Shown piece by piece: positions 36,037-45,121 of a stretch of DNA of 64,000 bases. The first letter of the stretch is position 1, and every line of letters begins with the position of its first letter. The translations under genes were made by a program, and so were the position numbers. Source of the stretch: Cytophagales bacterium (GTDB lineage: Bacteria > Bacteroidota > Bacteroidia > Cytophagales > Flammeovirgaceae). The DNA is taken from contig JANWWC010000001.1 of NCBI GenBank assembly GCA_025056215.1, positions 682,001 to 746,000 on the forward strand, in the 5' to 3' direction. The notes beneath the pieces are model-generated. The model searched no databases. It saw nothing but the letters and a program-made list of their open reading frames with translations, and was not told the DNA's origin.

Positions 36037-37374
36037 ATGGAATCCTCTAAACTCATATTTTTAACTTCTTCTCCTTCTGTTTATTCCCTTTTTATAGTTA
36101 TAGGCATTCTTTTAGCAGCGTCAGCCCTAATTTCTGGTTCTGAAGTTGCTTTTTTTTCTCTTTCACAGGTGCAACTCGCAAATTTGCGAAAAAGCAATAA
36201 GCCTGCTGATAAACATATTTTGCGCCTTACTGAAAACCCTAAACTACTTTTAGCTACTATTTTAATGCTAAATAACACAGTAAATGTAGGAATTGTCACT
36301 ATTTCGACATTTCTTTCTTGGGAATTGCTCGGGAAAAACAGCGAAAACGCCATCTTTATTGTTTCTATCGTCGTGACTATTCTCTTGGTATTTTTTGGAG
36401 AAATATTGCCTAAGGTATACGTAACTCAATATAATTTAACTTTTGCTCGTTGGGTAGCTCGTTTTTTTATAGTGGCTACCCGTCTAATGCAACCTTTTGC
36501 TACTCTGCTCAACAGGATTAGCGGCGGAATAGAACAGCGCCTCAGACGTAAAAACAAAAAAATGGCTGTTTCTGCCAAAGAATTAGAAGAAGCTGTCGAA
36601 ATGACAACCGCACAAGCTACTACCGAAGAAGAAAAAGAAATTCTGAAAGGAATTGTCAAATTCGGTACAAAAACTGTTAAACAAATCATGCAGACGCGTC
36701 TGGATATTGCAGCAATCGATATCGAAACAGATTTTCACGAACTCATGGACAAAATTAACAAATGGGAATATTCCCGCCTTCCTGTCTACCGAAATACTAT
36801 CGACTCGATTGAAGGAATCTTATACGTGAAAGATATTTTACCTTACTTAGAAGAAAGCGAAAAATTTCGTTGGCAAGACCTTATCCGAAGAAACGTGCTA
36901 TTTGTTCCAGATTCTAAACGAATTGATGACTTATTCAAAGACTTTCAATCTAAACATGTTCATATTGCAATTGTGGTAGACGAATATGGCGGAACAGTAG
37001 GTTTGGTTACAATGGAAGACATTATCGAAGAAATTGTAGGCGAAATCAACGATGAATTTGACAACGATGTTTCGCTTTACAAACAAATTGGTGAAAACAT
37101 TTACCAGTTTGATGCTAAAATTTCATTAATCGACTTTTGTAAAATACTAGAAACAGACCATGCAATTTTTGAAGAAGCTAAAGGAGAAAGCGAATCGTTA
37201 GGCGGGTTGTTGTTAGAACTCTTTCAATATCTGCCCAAAACAGGAGAAAAAATTACGTTTCAGCATTTTAAATTCACTGTCATTGCAGTTACTAAAAAAC
37301 GCATCAAAACAGTTCGAGTAGAAATTCTACCTTCTTCATCGACAGAATTAAAAGAATTTGAGCCTGCAAAGTAA
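36037..37374 (+). CDS. gldE: GldE-like CNNM/CorC-family membrane protein
   Basis: Protein of 445 residues. Residues 15-190 form the CNNM (DUF21) transmembrane domain (LISGSEVAFFSLSQVQLANLR, TILMLNNTVNVGIVTIST, FGEILPKVYVTQYN). A CBS-domain pair follows (about 210-340, with LPVYRNTIDSIEGILYVKD and VDEYGGTVGLVTMEDIIEEI), then a CorC/HlyC C-terminal domain (about 350-430). Bacteroidota proteins of this build and length are called GldE; in Flavobacterium GldE sits beside GldD and helps gliding. Here gldD is not adjacent, so a general magnesium/ion role is also possible. Its stop overlaps the photolyase start by one base. Confidence 0.7.
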   Translation: MESSKLIFLTSSPSVYSLFIVIGILLAASALISGSEVAFFSLSQVQLANLRKSNKPADKHILRLTENPKLLLATILMLNNTVNVGIVTISTFLSWELLGKNSENAIFIVSIVVTILLVFFGEILPKVYVTQYNLTFARWVARFFIVATRLMQPFATLLNRISGGIEQRLRRKNKKMAVSAKELEEAVEMTTAQATTEEEKEILKGIVKFGTKTVKQIMQTRLDIAAIDIETDFHELMDKINKWEYSRLPVYRNTIDSIEGILYVKDILPYLEESEKFRWQDLIRRNVLFVPDSKRIDDLFKDFQSKHVHIAIVVDEYGGTVGLVTMEDIIEEIVGEINDEFDNDVSLYKQIGENIYQFDAKISLIDFCKILETDHAIFEEAKGESESLGGLLLELFQYLPKTGEKITFQHFKFTVIAVTKKRIKTVRVEILPSSSTELKEFEPAK

Positions 37375-38912
37375 TGAAGACGCTCCGTCTGATTTTAGGT
37401 GACCAACTCAATATAAATCATTCGTGGTTTGCTACCATAGACCCTAATGTTTGGTACGTTATGATGGAGGTGCGCTCCGAAACTGATTATGTCGCTCATC
37501 ACATTCAAAAAGTAGTAGCTATCTTTGCTGCAATGCGAAACTTCGCTCACCAACTTCAAAGGATAGGACATCAAGTAATTTACATTACCTTAGACGATAA
37601 AAATAATCGTCAATCGTTTCCCGAAAATATTCGATGGCTCATTCAAGCACATCACTTTCAAAAGTTTGAATACCAACTTCCAGACGAATTTAGAGTAGAT
37701 AAAATTCTTCATGAACTCTGTCTTACACTTTCAATTCCTTGCCAAGAATTCGATACAGAGCATTTCTTCACCACTCGCCACGAATTAGGCCTTATTTTCC
37801 GTGACCAAAAGCAATACCTTTTAGAAACCTTTTACCGAAAAATGAGGCTCAAGCACAATCTTTTATTAGACGCAAAACAAAAACCGTTGGGCGGAAAATG
37901 GAACTACGACGCAGAAAACAGAAAACCTTACGACGAAAAAGTAAAAGTTCCTCCTCCTCTTTTGTTTCAGCACCGCGTTCAACCTCTTGTAGAGCTTCTT
38001 CAAAAGCAAAACGTCAAAACTATTGGCTCTATAGATAGCGAAAATTTTTCATGGAGTCTTTCTCGAAAAGAAGCTTTAGCTCTCTTAGAGTACTTTTTAA
38101 AAAATCTGCTTCCGTATTTTGGTACATACCAAGATGCGATGCATACAGATTACCCTTATTTATTTCACTCGCGATTGTCTTTTGCTTTGAACGTCAAACT
38201 TATTAGCCCGCACGAGGTAATAGAACAAGCTATTGCAGAATGGCAGCAGTATCCTGAAAAAATCTCTTTTCCGCAAATAGAAGGATTCGTCAGACAAATT
38301 CTTGGGTGGCGCGAATACATGCGCGGTATTTATTGGCTTAAAATGCCAGAATACGCTCAATTAAATTATTTTCATCATCAAAACCCGCTTCCTTCTTGGT
38401 ATTGGAGTGGGGAAACGCGGATGGCTTGTCTGCGCGACGTTATTACTAATTCTTTGCGCAATGCTTTTGCTCATCATATTCAAAGGCTGATGATTACAGG
38501 AAATTTTGCACTGTTAGCAGGCGTTCATCCTAATGAAACAGACCGATGGTATTTAGGCATCTATGCAGATGCTTTCGAATGGGTAGAAATCACCAATACG
38601 CGAGGAATGAGTCAGTATGCCGATGGTGGTATTGTCGGTACCAAACCTTATGTTTCTACTGCTCAGTATATCAATAAAATGAGCAACTATTGTCACAAAT
38701 GTTTTTATGACAAAAACCAAAAAGTAGGACATCGCGCCTGCCCATTTAATAGCCTTTATTGGCATTTTTACTTTCGAAACCGCCAAAAATTAGAAAGAAA
38801 TCTGAGAATAGGAATAGTGTACCCTACCCTACAACGCATGGAAGCAAATGGCGAACTTGCTTCTATTCTTCAACAAGCAGAACATTACCTACAAAATGCT
38901 GAAAGTTTGTAA
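37374..38912 (+). CDS. Iron-sulfur (6-4) photolyase / cryptochrome (PhrB type)
   Basis: Protein of 512 residues of the FeS-BCP photolyase group. The N-terminal Rossmann domain begins LRLILGDQLNINHSWF; the C-terminal helical domain binds FAD (ITGNFALLAGVHPNETDRWYLG and DAFEWVEITNTRGMSQYADGG). Four cysteines, C352, C440, C443 and C456 (MACLRDV, YCHKC, RACPFN), have the spacing of the [4Fe-4S] ligands of Agrobacterium PhrB. A HHIQRLMIT histidine pair lies near residue 369, as expected in the (6-4) site. Light-driven repair of (6-4) photoproducts is likely, though a photoreceptor role is not excluded. It is coupled to gldE by a TAATG overlap. Confidence 0.88.
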   Translation: MKTLRLILGDQLNINHSWFATIDPNVWYVMMEVRSETDYVAHHIQKVVAIFAAMRNFAHQLQRIGHQVIYITLDDKNNRQSFPENIRWLIQAHHFQKFEYQLPDEFRVDKILHELCLTLSIPCQEFDTEHFFTTRHELGLIFRDQKQYLLETFYRKMRLKHNLLLDAKQKPLGGKWNYDAENRKPYDEKVKVPPPLLFQHRVQPLVELLQKQNVKTIGSIDSENFSWSLSRKEALALLEYFLKNLLPYFGTYQDAMHTDYPYLFHSRLSFALNVKLISPHEVIEQAIAEWQQYPEKISFPQIEGFVRQILGWREYMRGIYWLKMPEYAQLNYFHHQNPLPSWYWSGETRMACLRDVITNSLRNAFAHHIQRLMITGNFALLAGVHPNETDRWYLGIYADAFEWVEITNTRGMSQYADGGIVGTKPYVSTAQYINKMSNYCHKCFYDKNQKVGHRACPFNSLYWHFYFRNRQKLERNLRIGIVYPTLQRMEANGELASILQQAEHYLQNAESL

Positions 38913-38959
38913 AAAGAATCATTTCCTTTTCTTTATTTGCATACGATTTTAGAACCTCT

Positions 38960-40372
38960 ATGAAAAAAATAAATATACAGCTCAAAACAGAAAAAATTTT
39001 AGCAGATACTTTTACTGCTGTAAGCGCGTATTTAAAATTACGAGATCATTTTCCTTTTTCAATTCTCTTAGAAAGTTCAGACTATCACGGCAATGAACAT
39101 TCTTTTACATACATCTGCCTAATGCCTGTTGCTTTTATTCGCATCGAAGGATTAGAGGTTGTTCGTCAATTTCCTGGCCAAATTCCCAAGCCTTTTTCGC
39201 TTTCTCATCGCCGTCAAGCTCTCACAGCTCTTCAAGATTTTGTTCAATCTTTTCAACACGCTCCCCATGATTTCAAATTCATTACACAAGGAATCTTTGG
39301 ATACATGACTTACGACGCTGTCCAATACTTTGAGGAAATCACATTTGATAAAACCAAAATCGAACCCACTGCTCAAATCCCGCCGATTCAGTACTATGCT
39401 TACAAATATATTTTAGCGTTCAACCATTATAATAACGAACTTTATATAGTTGAAAATCAATATGAAGGAGATACAACTCCTTCTCAACTTCCATTTATTA
39501 AAAATCTTTTAAACCAAAAAGATTTCGCTTCTTATCGATTCGAATTAAACGGAGAAGAGCTTTCTAATTTTACAGACGAAGAATTTCTAAAAATACTTCA
39601 AAAAGGCAAAGACCATTGTTTTCGAGGAGATGTTTTTCAAATTGTATTATCAAGACGTTTCACGCAAAAATTTCGAGGCGACGAATTTACTTTGTACCGT
39701 GCATTGCGTTCTATCAACCCTTCTCCCTATCTGTTTTATTTTGACTTTGGAAACTTTAAAATTTTTGGTTCTTCTCCAGAGGCACAGCTAGTAGTAAGAA
39801 ACGGAAAAGCGAGCATTTATCCTATAGCGGGAACTTTTCGACGTACGGGCGACGATAAAAAAGATGCTATCTTAGCAGAACAACTTTTCGAAGATGAAAA
39901 AGAAAACTCTGAGCATATTATGCTCGTCGATTTAGCGAGAAACGATCTAAGCATCCATGGAGAAAACGTAAAAGTAGCTACTTTTAAGGATATTCAATAT
40001 TATTCTCATGTAATTCATTTGGTTTCACATGTGATTGCTGATGTCAAAAAAGAAGACATGTTTGCGCTTGTAGGAGGGACGTTTCCTGCTGGAACACTCT
40101 CAGGTGCTCCTAAATACATGGCAATGACTCTTATTGATAGATACGAAAATGTGAGCAGAAGCTTTTATGGAGGGGCTATCGGCCATATTGGTTTTGATAA
40201 TTCGTTTAACCATGCTATTATTATACGCTCATTTCTGAGTCAATACAATACTTTACATTATCAAGCGGGTGCGGGCGTAGTAGCACTTTCTAAAATTGAA
40301 AACGAACTTCAAGAGGTACACAACAAATTAGCCGCTCTCAGAAGAGCACTTCAGGTAGCAGTTACCTTATGA
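38960..40372 (+). CDS. trpE: Anthranilate synthase component I
   Basis: Protein of 470 residues. It turns chorismate and ammonia into anthranilate, the first step of tryptophan synthesis. The N-terminal LLESSDYHGNEHS (near 33) is the LLES-type tryptophan feedback element. The catalytic half contains DVFQIVLSRRF, IFGSSPEAQLVVR, YPIAGTFRRTG (the PIAGT motif of TrpE and PabB), ENSEHIMLVDLARNDL and GTFPAGTLSGAPK. PabB lacks the feedback motif at this place, so TrpE is preferred. No trpG or other trp gene is in the window. It overlaps the next gene by 4 bp (ATGA). Confidence 0.9.
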   Translation: MKKINIQLKTEKILADTFTAVSAYLKLRDHFPFSILLESSDYHGNEHSFTYICLMPVAFIRIEGLEVVRQFPGQIPKPFSLSHRRQALTALQDFVQSFQHAPHDFKFITQGIFGYMTYDAVQYFEEITFDKTKIEPTAQIPPIQYYAYKYILAFNHYNNELYIVENQYEGDTTPSQLPFIKNLLNQKDFASYRFELNGEELSNFTDEEFLKILQKGKDHCFRGDVFQIVLSRRFTQKFRGDEFTLYRALRSINPSPYLFYFDFGNFKIFGSSPEAQLVVRNGKASIYPIAGTFRRTGDDKKDAILAEQLFEDEKENSEHIMLVDLARNDLSIHGENVKVATFKDIQYYSHVIHLVSHVIADVKKEDMFALVGGTFPAGTLSGAPKYMAMTLIDRYENVSRSFYGGAIGHIGFDNSFNHAIIIRSFLSQYNTLHYQAGAGVVALSKIENELQEVHNKLAALRRALQVAVTL

Positions 40373-40920
40373 GTAACATGAGTAATAAATTTCGAAAACT
40401 TTCTATAGAAGAACTCGGGCGCAAAAGTGTAGAAGAAGCGCGCTCATCGGAAAAGTATCCTGTTTGTTTAGTGTTAGAAAACATTCGTAGCATGCACAAC
40501 GTAGGTTCTATTTTTCGCACAGCAGATGCGCTCAACGTCCGCGAAATAGTGCTTTGTGGTATCACGGCGCGTCCTCCTCACCGAGAAATTAACAAAACTG
40601 CTTTAGGAGCTACTGAATCTGTTGCATGGAAATACTTTACGCATACAGCTGAAGCGTTTACTTATCTCCAACAACAAGATTACTATATTGTTGGCATTGA
40701 ACAAACTACTCATGCTATAGCACTTCATCATTTTGAGTTTACAACACGACCCTATGCGTTTGTATTTGGAAACGAAATCGAAGGAATCCAACAAGAAACT
40801 CTTAATGCGTGTGAGGATGTTATCGAAATACCACAATTTGGAATAAAACATTCGTTTAATGTTTCTATTACAGCTGCCATCGTACTTTGGGAATATGTCC
40901 GCAAGAGGCACCTTTTTTAA
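40369..40920 (+). CDS. SpoU/TrmH-family RNA 2'-O-methyltransferase
   Basis: Protein of 183 residues, a single SPOUT-knot domain without the RNA-binding N-terminal part of larger members. Motif 1 is VLENIRSMHNVGSIFRTADAL near 35 (conserved Asn and Arg), motif 2 is YAFVFGNEIEGIQQ near 130, motif 3 is IPQFGIKHSFNVSITAAIVLWEY near 155. It methylates a ribose in tRNA or rRNA; which one is not clear. The ATG overlaps the trpE stop (4 bp) and the gene ends 4 bp inside the convergent HNH-AP2 gene. Confidence 0.85.
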   Translation: MSNMSNKFRKLSIEELGRKSVEEARSSEKYPVCLVLENIRSMHNVGSIFRTADALNVREIVLCGITARPPHREINKTALGATESVAWKYFTHTAEAFTYLQQQDYYIVGIEQTTHAIALHHFEFTTRPYAFVFGNEIEGIQQETLNACEDVIEIPQFGIKHSFNVSITAAIVLWEYVRKRHLF

Positions 40921-41483
40921 TCTACTTGGTTTTTATTATGAAAATGCGCCAATGTTCTTGTAGCTTGTTGAACTTCAAACGGTTCTTTTCCCAAAAACAA
41001 CTCCGGAAAATTCAGGCTTTTAGTAAATCCAAAGCGCTTGAAAGATTCTTGGTCGTAAGCCAAAGCGGCTTCTTCTGCTGTATTAAACAATCCTAAATAA
41101 ATTCGTTTTCCTTTATCGTACAACACCGCGCGAAAACGATTTCCATCTCGGGCTATTCCTCGAAATTTATTCAATCTTTCTTGCCGACGGCGCAAATCGG
41201 ACATCGTAACCCACTCTAAGTTGCTAAGGCGGCAATCCAGCTTGTTGCCATTCTTCATGCACACAAATAACTTTTGGTGCGTTTGTTTTCGTTTGATAAA
41301 GTGCTCTGCTAATAATTTGTGCATGTAGAATGTGTGAAGTTTTCCTTCTTTCATATATTGCAAAACGGCATATCCTGCTGAATGTAGGCGCCAATGATGA
41401 ACGAGTTGGTGTTCTTGCAAGAAATTTGCGCCTTGTTCACATAATAAAACAGTTTTATCAGAATTAATAAGCGAGATAACCAT
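40917..41483 (-). CDS. HNH-AP2 homing-endonuclease-like protein
   Basis: Protein of 188 residues. Residues 30-100 form an HNH-type nuclease core (YMHKLLAEHFIKRK, then NGNKLDCRLSNLEWVT, where the family has NKxDNRxxNLxWVT). Residues 105-160 form an AP2 DNA-binding domain: FRGIARDGNRFRAVLYDKG, then YLGLFNTAEEAALAYDQE and the final LNFPE. This pairing is usual in free-standing homing endonucleases of phages and introns. It is not in an intron here but sits alone between a methyltransferase and a TPR lipoprotein gene. Cys for Asn in the NKLDCR segment may weaken catalysis. It is either a domesticated DNA-binding protein or a recent mobile arrival. Confidence 0.75.
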   Translation of the reverse strand: MVISLINSDKTVLLCEQGANFLQEHQLVHHWRLHSAGYAVLQYMKEGKLHTFYMHKLLAEHFIKRKQTHQKLFVCMKNGNKLDCRLSNLEWVTMSDLRRRQERLNKFRGIARDGNRFRAVLYDKGKRIYLGLFNTAEEAALAYDQESFKRFGFTKSLNFPELFLGKEPFEVQQATRTLAHFHNKNQVD

Positions 41484-41502
41484 AAGTTAAAAAAATTTAT
41501 AG

Positions 41503-42630
41503 ATGAAAAAATTTATCTCATACTTATTTCAGAACTCTTTTCAGGCTGATTTTGTTCTCATCTTCAGTTTTATTAAGAAATTTTTTTTAGGCTTTTCTTG
41601 TTTTTTTTTAATTACAAGTTGTAAAAAAAACGACCAATACAATGATACTCAGTTCCCTTTAGGTTCTCTTAGAGTAGACACCTCAAATGTAATATCATAT
41701 TTAAACAAAATTATAGAAGAAAAATCCGATGTAGAAGCTCTCGCAGCTCTCGGAATTTTGGAAGCTAAACGAGCTAATTGGATACAAGCACAAAAACTTC
41801 TTCAAGAAAGTATTAGATTAGGAAATCAAAAAGATGTTACGCGCAGTTGGCTTGTCAAAACACTTGTGCAACTTCAAAAATATACGGAGGCACAAAAAGC
41901 TGCAGAGCCTCTCCTTCAAAAAGGATATTACGATACTGAATTTATCATACAACTCGCACAAGCATACTATCATACCCAAAACTACGCTAAAGCATTCGAA
42001 ATTTTGAAACTTCCTCAAAACATTTATAAACAACGTTTAGATGCCCAAAATTTAGTTGCTACCATTCAAATAAGTCTGAAAGATACCTTAGCTGCGTGGC
42101 AAACCCTTCAAAGTATTTTAGAGAAAGATTCTAGTTATAGCCCTGCTCTTTCTAATGCTTTTCAGTTATCTGTCTTACAAAAAGATTATAAGAAAGCATT
42201 TGATTACGCTTCTCGATATTTGCAACATACTAGTGAGCCTGATACTTCTTTTTCGTTTGTGTTCGCTTTGATGTGGCAACGTTTCAAAAAATTAGATACC
42301 GCTGCTGTATGGTATCAAAAAGCTCTTGAAAATGGAAAAGTAAGTGTAGAAGCAAATTTGTTTTTGGCAGAATATTTTGCCCAACGTTACAATTATTCTA
42401 AAGCTTCTCATTATTGGAAAAATGCTTTAAAAATCAATAAAAATTTGCCTTACGTATATCAGCGGTTGGGTTACTCTTACGAATATTACTTAGGGAATTT
42501 ATCAGAGGCAGAAAAATACTATATTTTAGCGCGCTCATACACTCCTTATGATACAGCAATCGATAGAGCTATTCGAAGAATTAATTACAAACTGCGCATC
42601 AAGCCTTTAAAAGAAGAGATTAAAAAATAA
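41503..42630 (+). CDS. TPR-repeat lipoprotein
   Basis: Protein of 375 residues. A long N-terminal signal region ends in FFLITSC (lipid cysteine near 40). From about residue 70 it is made of tetratricopeptide helices (for example LAALGILEAKRANWIQAQKL, LAQAYYHTQNYAKAFEIL, AVWYQKALENGKVSVEANLF and LGYSYEYYLGNLSEAEKYY). The result would be a membrane-anchored periplasmic scaffold for protein contacts. It is divergent from the HNH-AP2 gene with 19 bp between, so their promoters overlap or lie inside the genes. Partners unknown. Confidence 0.8.
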   Translation: MKKFISYLFQNSFQADFVLIFSFIKKFFLGFSCFFLITSCKKNDQYNDTQFPLGSLRVDTSNVISYLNKIIEEKSDVEALAALGILEAKRANWIQAQKLLQESIRLGNQKDVTRSWLVKTLVQLQKYTEAQKAAEPLLQKGYYDTEFIIQLAQAYYHTQNYAKAFEILKLPQNIYKQRLDAQNLVATIQISLKDTLAAWQTLQSILEKDSSYSPALSNAFQLSVLQKDYKKAFDYASRYLQHTSEPDTSFSFVFALMWQRFKKLDTAAVWYQKALENGKVSVEANLFLAEYFAQRYNYSKASHYWKNALKINKNLPYVYQRLGYSYEYYLGNLSEAEKYYILARSYTPYDTAIDRAIRRINYKLRIKPLKEEIKK

Positions 42631-42879
42631 TTTATTGAATATGCAACTTTTTTTGTGATTTCTTTACATTTGCGAATCATACTCATAAATCCAAAATGTA
42701 AAATTTGAAGCATGAATAACATTTTTTATAAGTCTTACATTTTAAAAAATGATGCTTTGCTCATGAGTTTTAGAAGAGTACAAAAAGTTTGATGGAAATT
42801 TTGTAGAATAAAATAATTGTTGACTAAAGTATCCACACGCGTAAGAAGGTGTTTAAAATGATAAGTTATTTTATATAAA
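42631..42879. other. AT-rich intergenic stretch with a possible short transcript
   Basis: About 250 bp without a convincing gene. On the plus strand TACATTTG at 42665-42672 fits the -7 promoter element, and an inverted repeat (AAAATGTAA at 42693-42701, TTACATTTT at 42735-42743) follows. A 26-codon frame (42712-42792, beginning MNNIFYKSYILK) lies across it, but has no signal, family or composition to favour it over chance. Confidence 0.3.
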
Positions 42880-42910
42880 TTTGAATAAAAGTTCAAATAA
42901 TATATATTTG
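42880..42910 (+). promoter_or_regulatory. Promoter of tRNA-Ala
   Basis: TTTG at 42880-42883, a 19-bp spacer, then TATATTTG at 42903-42910: an exact match to the Bacteroidota promoter. The tRNA begins 10 bp downstream. It is among the clearest promoters in the window. Confidence 0.75.
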
Positions 42911-42919
42911 CGTGTTTAA

Positions 42920-42993
42920 GGGGAATTAGCTCAGTTGGCTAGAGCGTTTGCATGGCATGCAAAAGGTCACGAGTTCGAGTCTCGTATTCTCCA
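42920..42993 (+). tRNA. tRNA-Ala (anticodon GGC)
   Basis: A 74-nt cloverleaf. The acceptor stem GGGGAAT pairs with ATTCTCC; the D arm is AGCTCAGTTGGCTAGAGC; the anticodon stem TTTGC/GCAAA holds the loop ATGGCAT with anticodon GGC; the T arm is ACGAG TTCGAGT CTCGT. The discriminator base is A, and CCA is not encoded. It reads GCC and GCU alanine codons. The next gene's ATG is 51 bp downstream; a longer reading of that gene would start inside the tRNA. Confidence 0.96.
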
Positions 42994-43044
42994 CTAATGA
43001 GGCAATACCCCAAGCCCAATTTTTTAAAACTTTTTAAAATTGTT

Positions 43045-44493
43045 ATGGCAAAATTAAAACATATTATTAAGCAACTCTCCCAACAAGATTATGAAAATAT
43101 TTATGAGCAACTTGTCAAAAGTAGTGCTGATAAATCTGCATTGCTACTAAAAGTTTTGCGAGAAAAGCATCACAATGATGCTAAACTCATGGAAGAACTT
43201 GATGTAAATACAAACGCTTACTATACACTGCGTTCCCGATTAAACCAAAAAATTGAGGAGTATCTGCTCCAACAGATGGAAAGCCCTCGCACAGATTTGC
43301 TTAAAAAAGTTGCTAATATTAACGAGGTAATTTTTACGAAAAAAAAAGCTATTTCAATTGCTACTTTAAAAAAATTAGAAAAAGAACTTCTCGATTACGA
43401 TCTTTCTAATGAACTCACCATTATATACAAAACGCTGAAACGCCTTCACATTCATTCTCCTGAATACTATCACTATTCTCAGATGTATAACAAGCATGTA
43501 TCCTGCATGCTTGCTATTGACAAAGCAGAAGACATTTTGGCGGAATATTTTAAAAAGTATGGACTTTATACTCTTTCAGGAGACCCTAACGAACGCGCCG
43601 AATTAGGAATGCTTGCACAAGAAATAGAGAACATTGCACGACTTTATACATCGCACCGATTATTTGTTTATCAAAACTGCCTAACAGTTTTTCACCGCTT
43701 GTTTGTAGAACCTGAAGACGTTGTTGGTGATAATCAGGAACCTATTGAAGATATTCTCAATAAAATAGAACAAATTTTTGAACAATATTATCTTGATTCT
43801 GTTTACTTTCATCTTAGATTAGTAGTAGAATTTTTACGATTAGAATATTATACCCATTACAAAGTTTACCGGAAAGCAGAAAAATATTTCGAAGAAATCA
43901 ACCAAGACATAGCTCTTTTATTGAGCAATTATACTCTTTATACTTTTCCAGCTCAATTTTTACAGACAAAATTAGAGCGCAGCATTCGCCTCAACATTGC
44001 TCACGAACTCTATGAAGAGTGCGAAAGAGTTTTTGAAGAAATCGAACTCGATAAAGAAGACGTCCCACGCTATTTGAATTATGTAATGTTTCGCGCTCTT
44101 GCATGTTACTACGCTGAAAAATATGATGAAGCAGCGCGGTGGATTAATAACCTCATCAACGAAATGACTCTCAAAAAATATCCACTCGCTATGTTAGATA
44201 TCAAATGCATCTTAGCACTGCAGTACTGTTTGATGCGAGACAACGATTTGTTTGCACAACTTATGAGCAGCATCCAGCGCCAAATTCGGTTGATGGGCAA
44301 AGAAGAGTGTGAAGATATCTTTTTGTTCACCAAAATTCTTAAAATTGCCGTTAGCGAAGTAAAACGGGATAAACCTCAAAAAATTAAAGGATACGCCAAT
44401 CGCTTGCAAAACTTACAACGCAAAAGAGGATTCAACCCGATTCGATTTATCGTAATCGATGATAAGCTAATTCAGAAGTTGTGTCATGAATAA
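43045..44493 (+). CDS. Large helical protein of unknown function
   Basis: Protein of 482 residues, started at the ATG 51 bp after tRNA-Ala, because an upstream in-frame reading falls in the tRNA. There is no signal or membrane span. Nearly all of it is charged helix: an N-terminal part (1-110) with LSQQDYENIYEQLVKSSADK and YTLRSRLNQKIEEYLLQQ, and a TPR-like series in the middle and C-terminus (LACYYAEKYDEAARWINNL). No family name can be given. It lies 10 bp before an ECF sigma-factor gene and probably shares its message, so a regulatory or scaffold role is possible. Confidence 0.6.
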   Translation: MAKLKHIIKQLSQQDYENIYEQLVKSSADKSALLLKVLREKHHNDAKLMEELDVNTNAYYTLRSRLNQKIEEYLLQQMESPRTDLLKKVANINEVIFTKKKAISIATLKKLEKELLDYDLSNELTIIYKTLKRLHIHSPEYYHYSQMYNKHVSCMLAIDKAEDILAEYFKKYGLYTLSGDPNERAELGMLAQEIENIARLYTSHRLFVYQNCLTVFHRLFVEPEDVVGDNQEPIEDILNKIEQIFEQYYLDSVYFHLRLVVEFLRLEYYTHYKVYRKAEKYFEEINQDIALLLSNYTLYTFPAQFLQTKLERSIRLNIAHELYEECERVFEEIELDKEDVPRYLNYVMFRALACYYAEKYDEAARWINNLINEMTLKKYPLAMLDIKCILALQYCLMRDNDLFAQLMSSIQRQIRLMGKEECEDIFLFTKILKIAVSEVKRDKPQKIKGYANRLQNLQRKRGFNPIRFIVIDDKLIQKLCHE

Positions 44494-44503
44494 GTTGTAA
44501 TAA

Positions 44504-45121
44504 ATGAATATTTTTCGAAAAAAAGTTTCTAAAACTTCTCTTAGCGATGAAGAAATTCTTGAAACTTACAAAAAAAGCCATGACAAAGCTCTCTTAGACG
44601 AACTCTTTCGACGTTATATTCCCTTGGCTTTTGGCGTTTGTATGAACCGTCTAAGAGACGAAGATGATGCTAAGGATGCTGTTATTCAGGTATTTGAAAA
44701 ATTATTAGATCAAATTGATACCCTAGAAGTCAAAAATTTTCCTGCTTGGCTTTATCGCGTTACAAGCAACTTTTGCCTAATGGAACTTCGCAAGAAAAAA
44801 GTGGTTCAACAAAACCGAGTAGAAATTGAATTTTCCTCTCCTGAACTTGTGGAAAATTACCACGAAATTCATCTTACAGATGAAGAAAGTTCAGAAAATC
44901 GTTATCAAGAGGTAGACCGTGCTCTTGAAGAGCTATCCACTGAGCAAAGAACTTGTATCGAACTTTTTTATGTACAAGAAAAAAGTTATCAAGAAATTGC
45001 AACCCTTACAGGATATACGCCTAAACAAGTTAAAAGCTATATCCAAAATGGTAGACGAAGATTGAAAAAATTGCTCGGTCAAAAATCGATTTTCTGGATG
45101 ATATTCTTAATAACGTTTTAA
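44504..45121 (+). CDS. ECF-type RNA polymerase sigma factor
   Basis: Protein of 205 residues. Region 2 lies near 30-95 (LLDELFRRYIPLAFGVCMNRL, then DEDDAKDAVIQVFEKL and FPAWLYRVTSNFCLMELRKKK) and region 4 near 140-190 (LEELSTEQRTCIELFYVQEKSYQEIATLTGY with YTPKQVKSYIQNGRRRLKKLL). The short linker between them is usual for ECF sigma factors, which direct polymerase to stress or surface genes and are held by a membrane anti-sigma factor. The following gene, overlapping by one base, encodes such a membrane protein. Confidence 0.88.
   Translation: MNIFRKKVSKTSLSDEEILETYKKSHDKALLDELFRRYIPLAFGVCMNRLRDEDDAKDAVIQVFEKLLDQIDTLEVKNFPAWLYRVTSNFCLMELRKKKVVQQNRVEIEFSSPELVENYHEIHLTDEESSENRYQEVDRALEELSTEQRTCIELFYVQEKSYQEIATLTGYTPKQVKSYIQNGRRRLKKLLGQKSIFWMIFLITF

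Noticed and set aside
42712-42792. A 26-codon frame before tRNA-Ala
   Set aside because: It follows a possible -7 box but has no signal, composition or family to support translation.
42952-43044. Longer reading of the helical protein starting within tRNA-Ala
   Set aside because: It would translate tRNA sequence; the ATG at 43045 gives a normal start.
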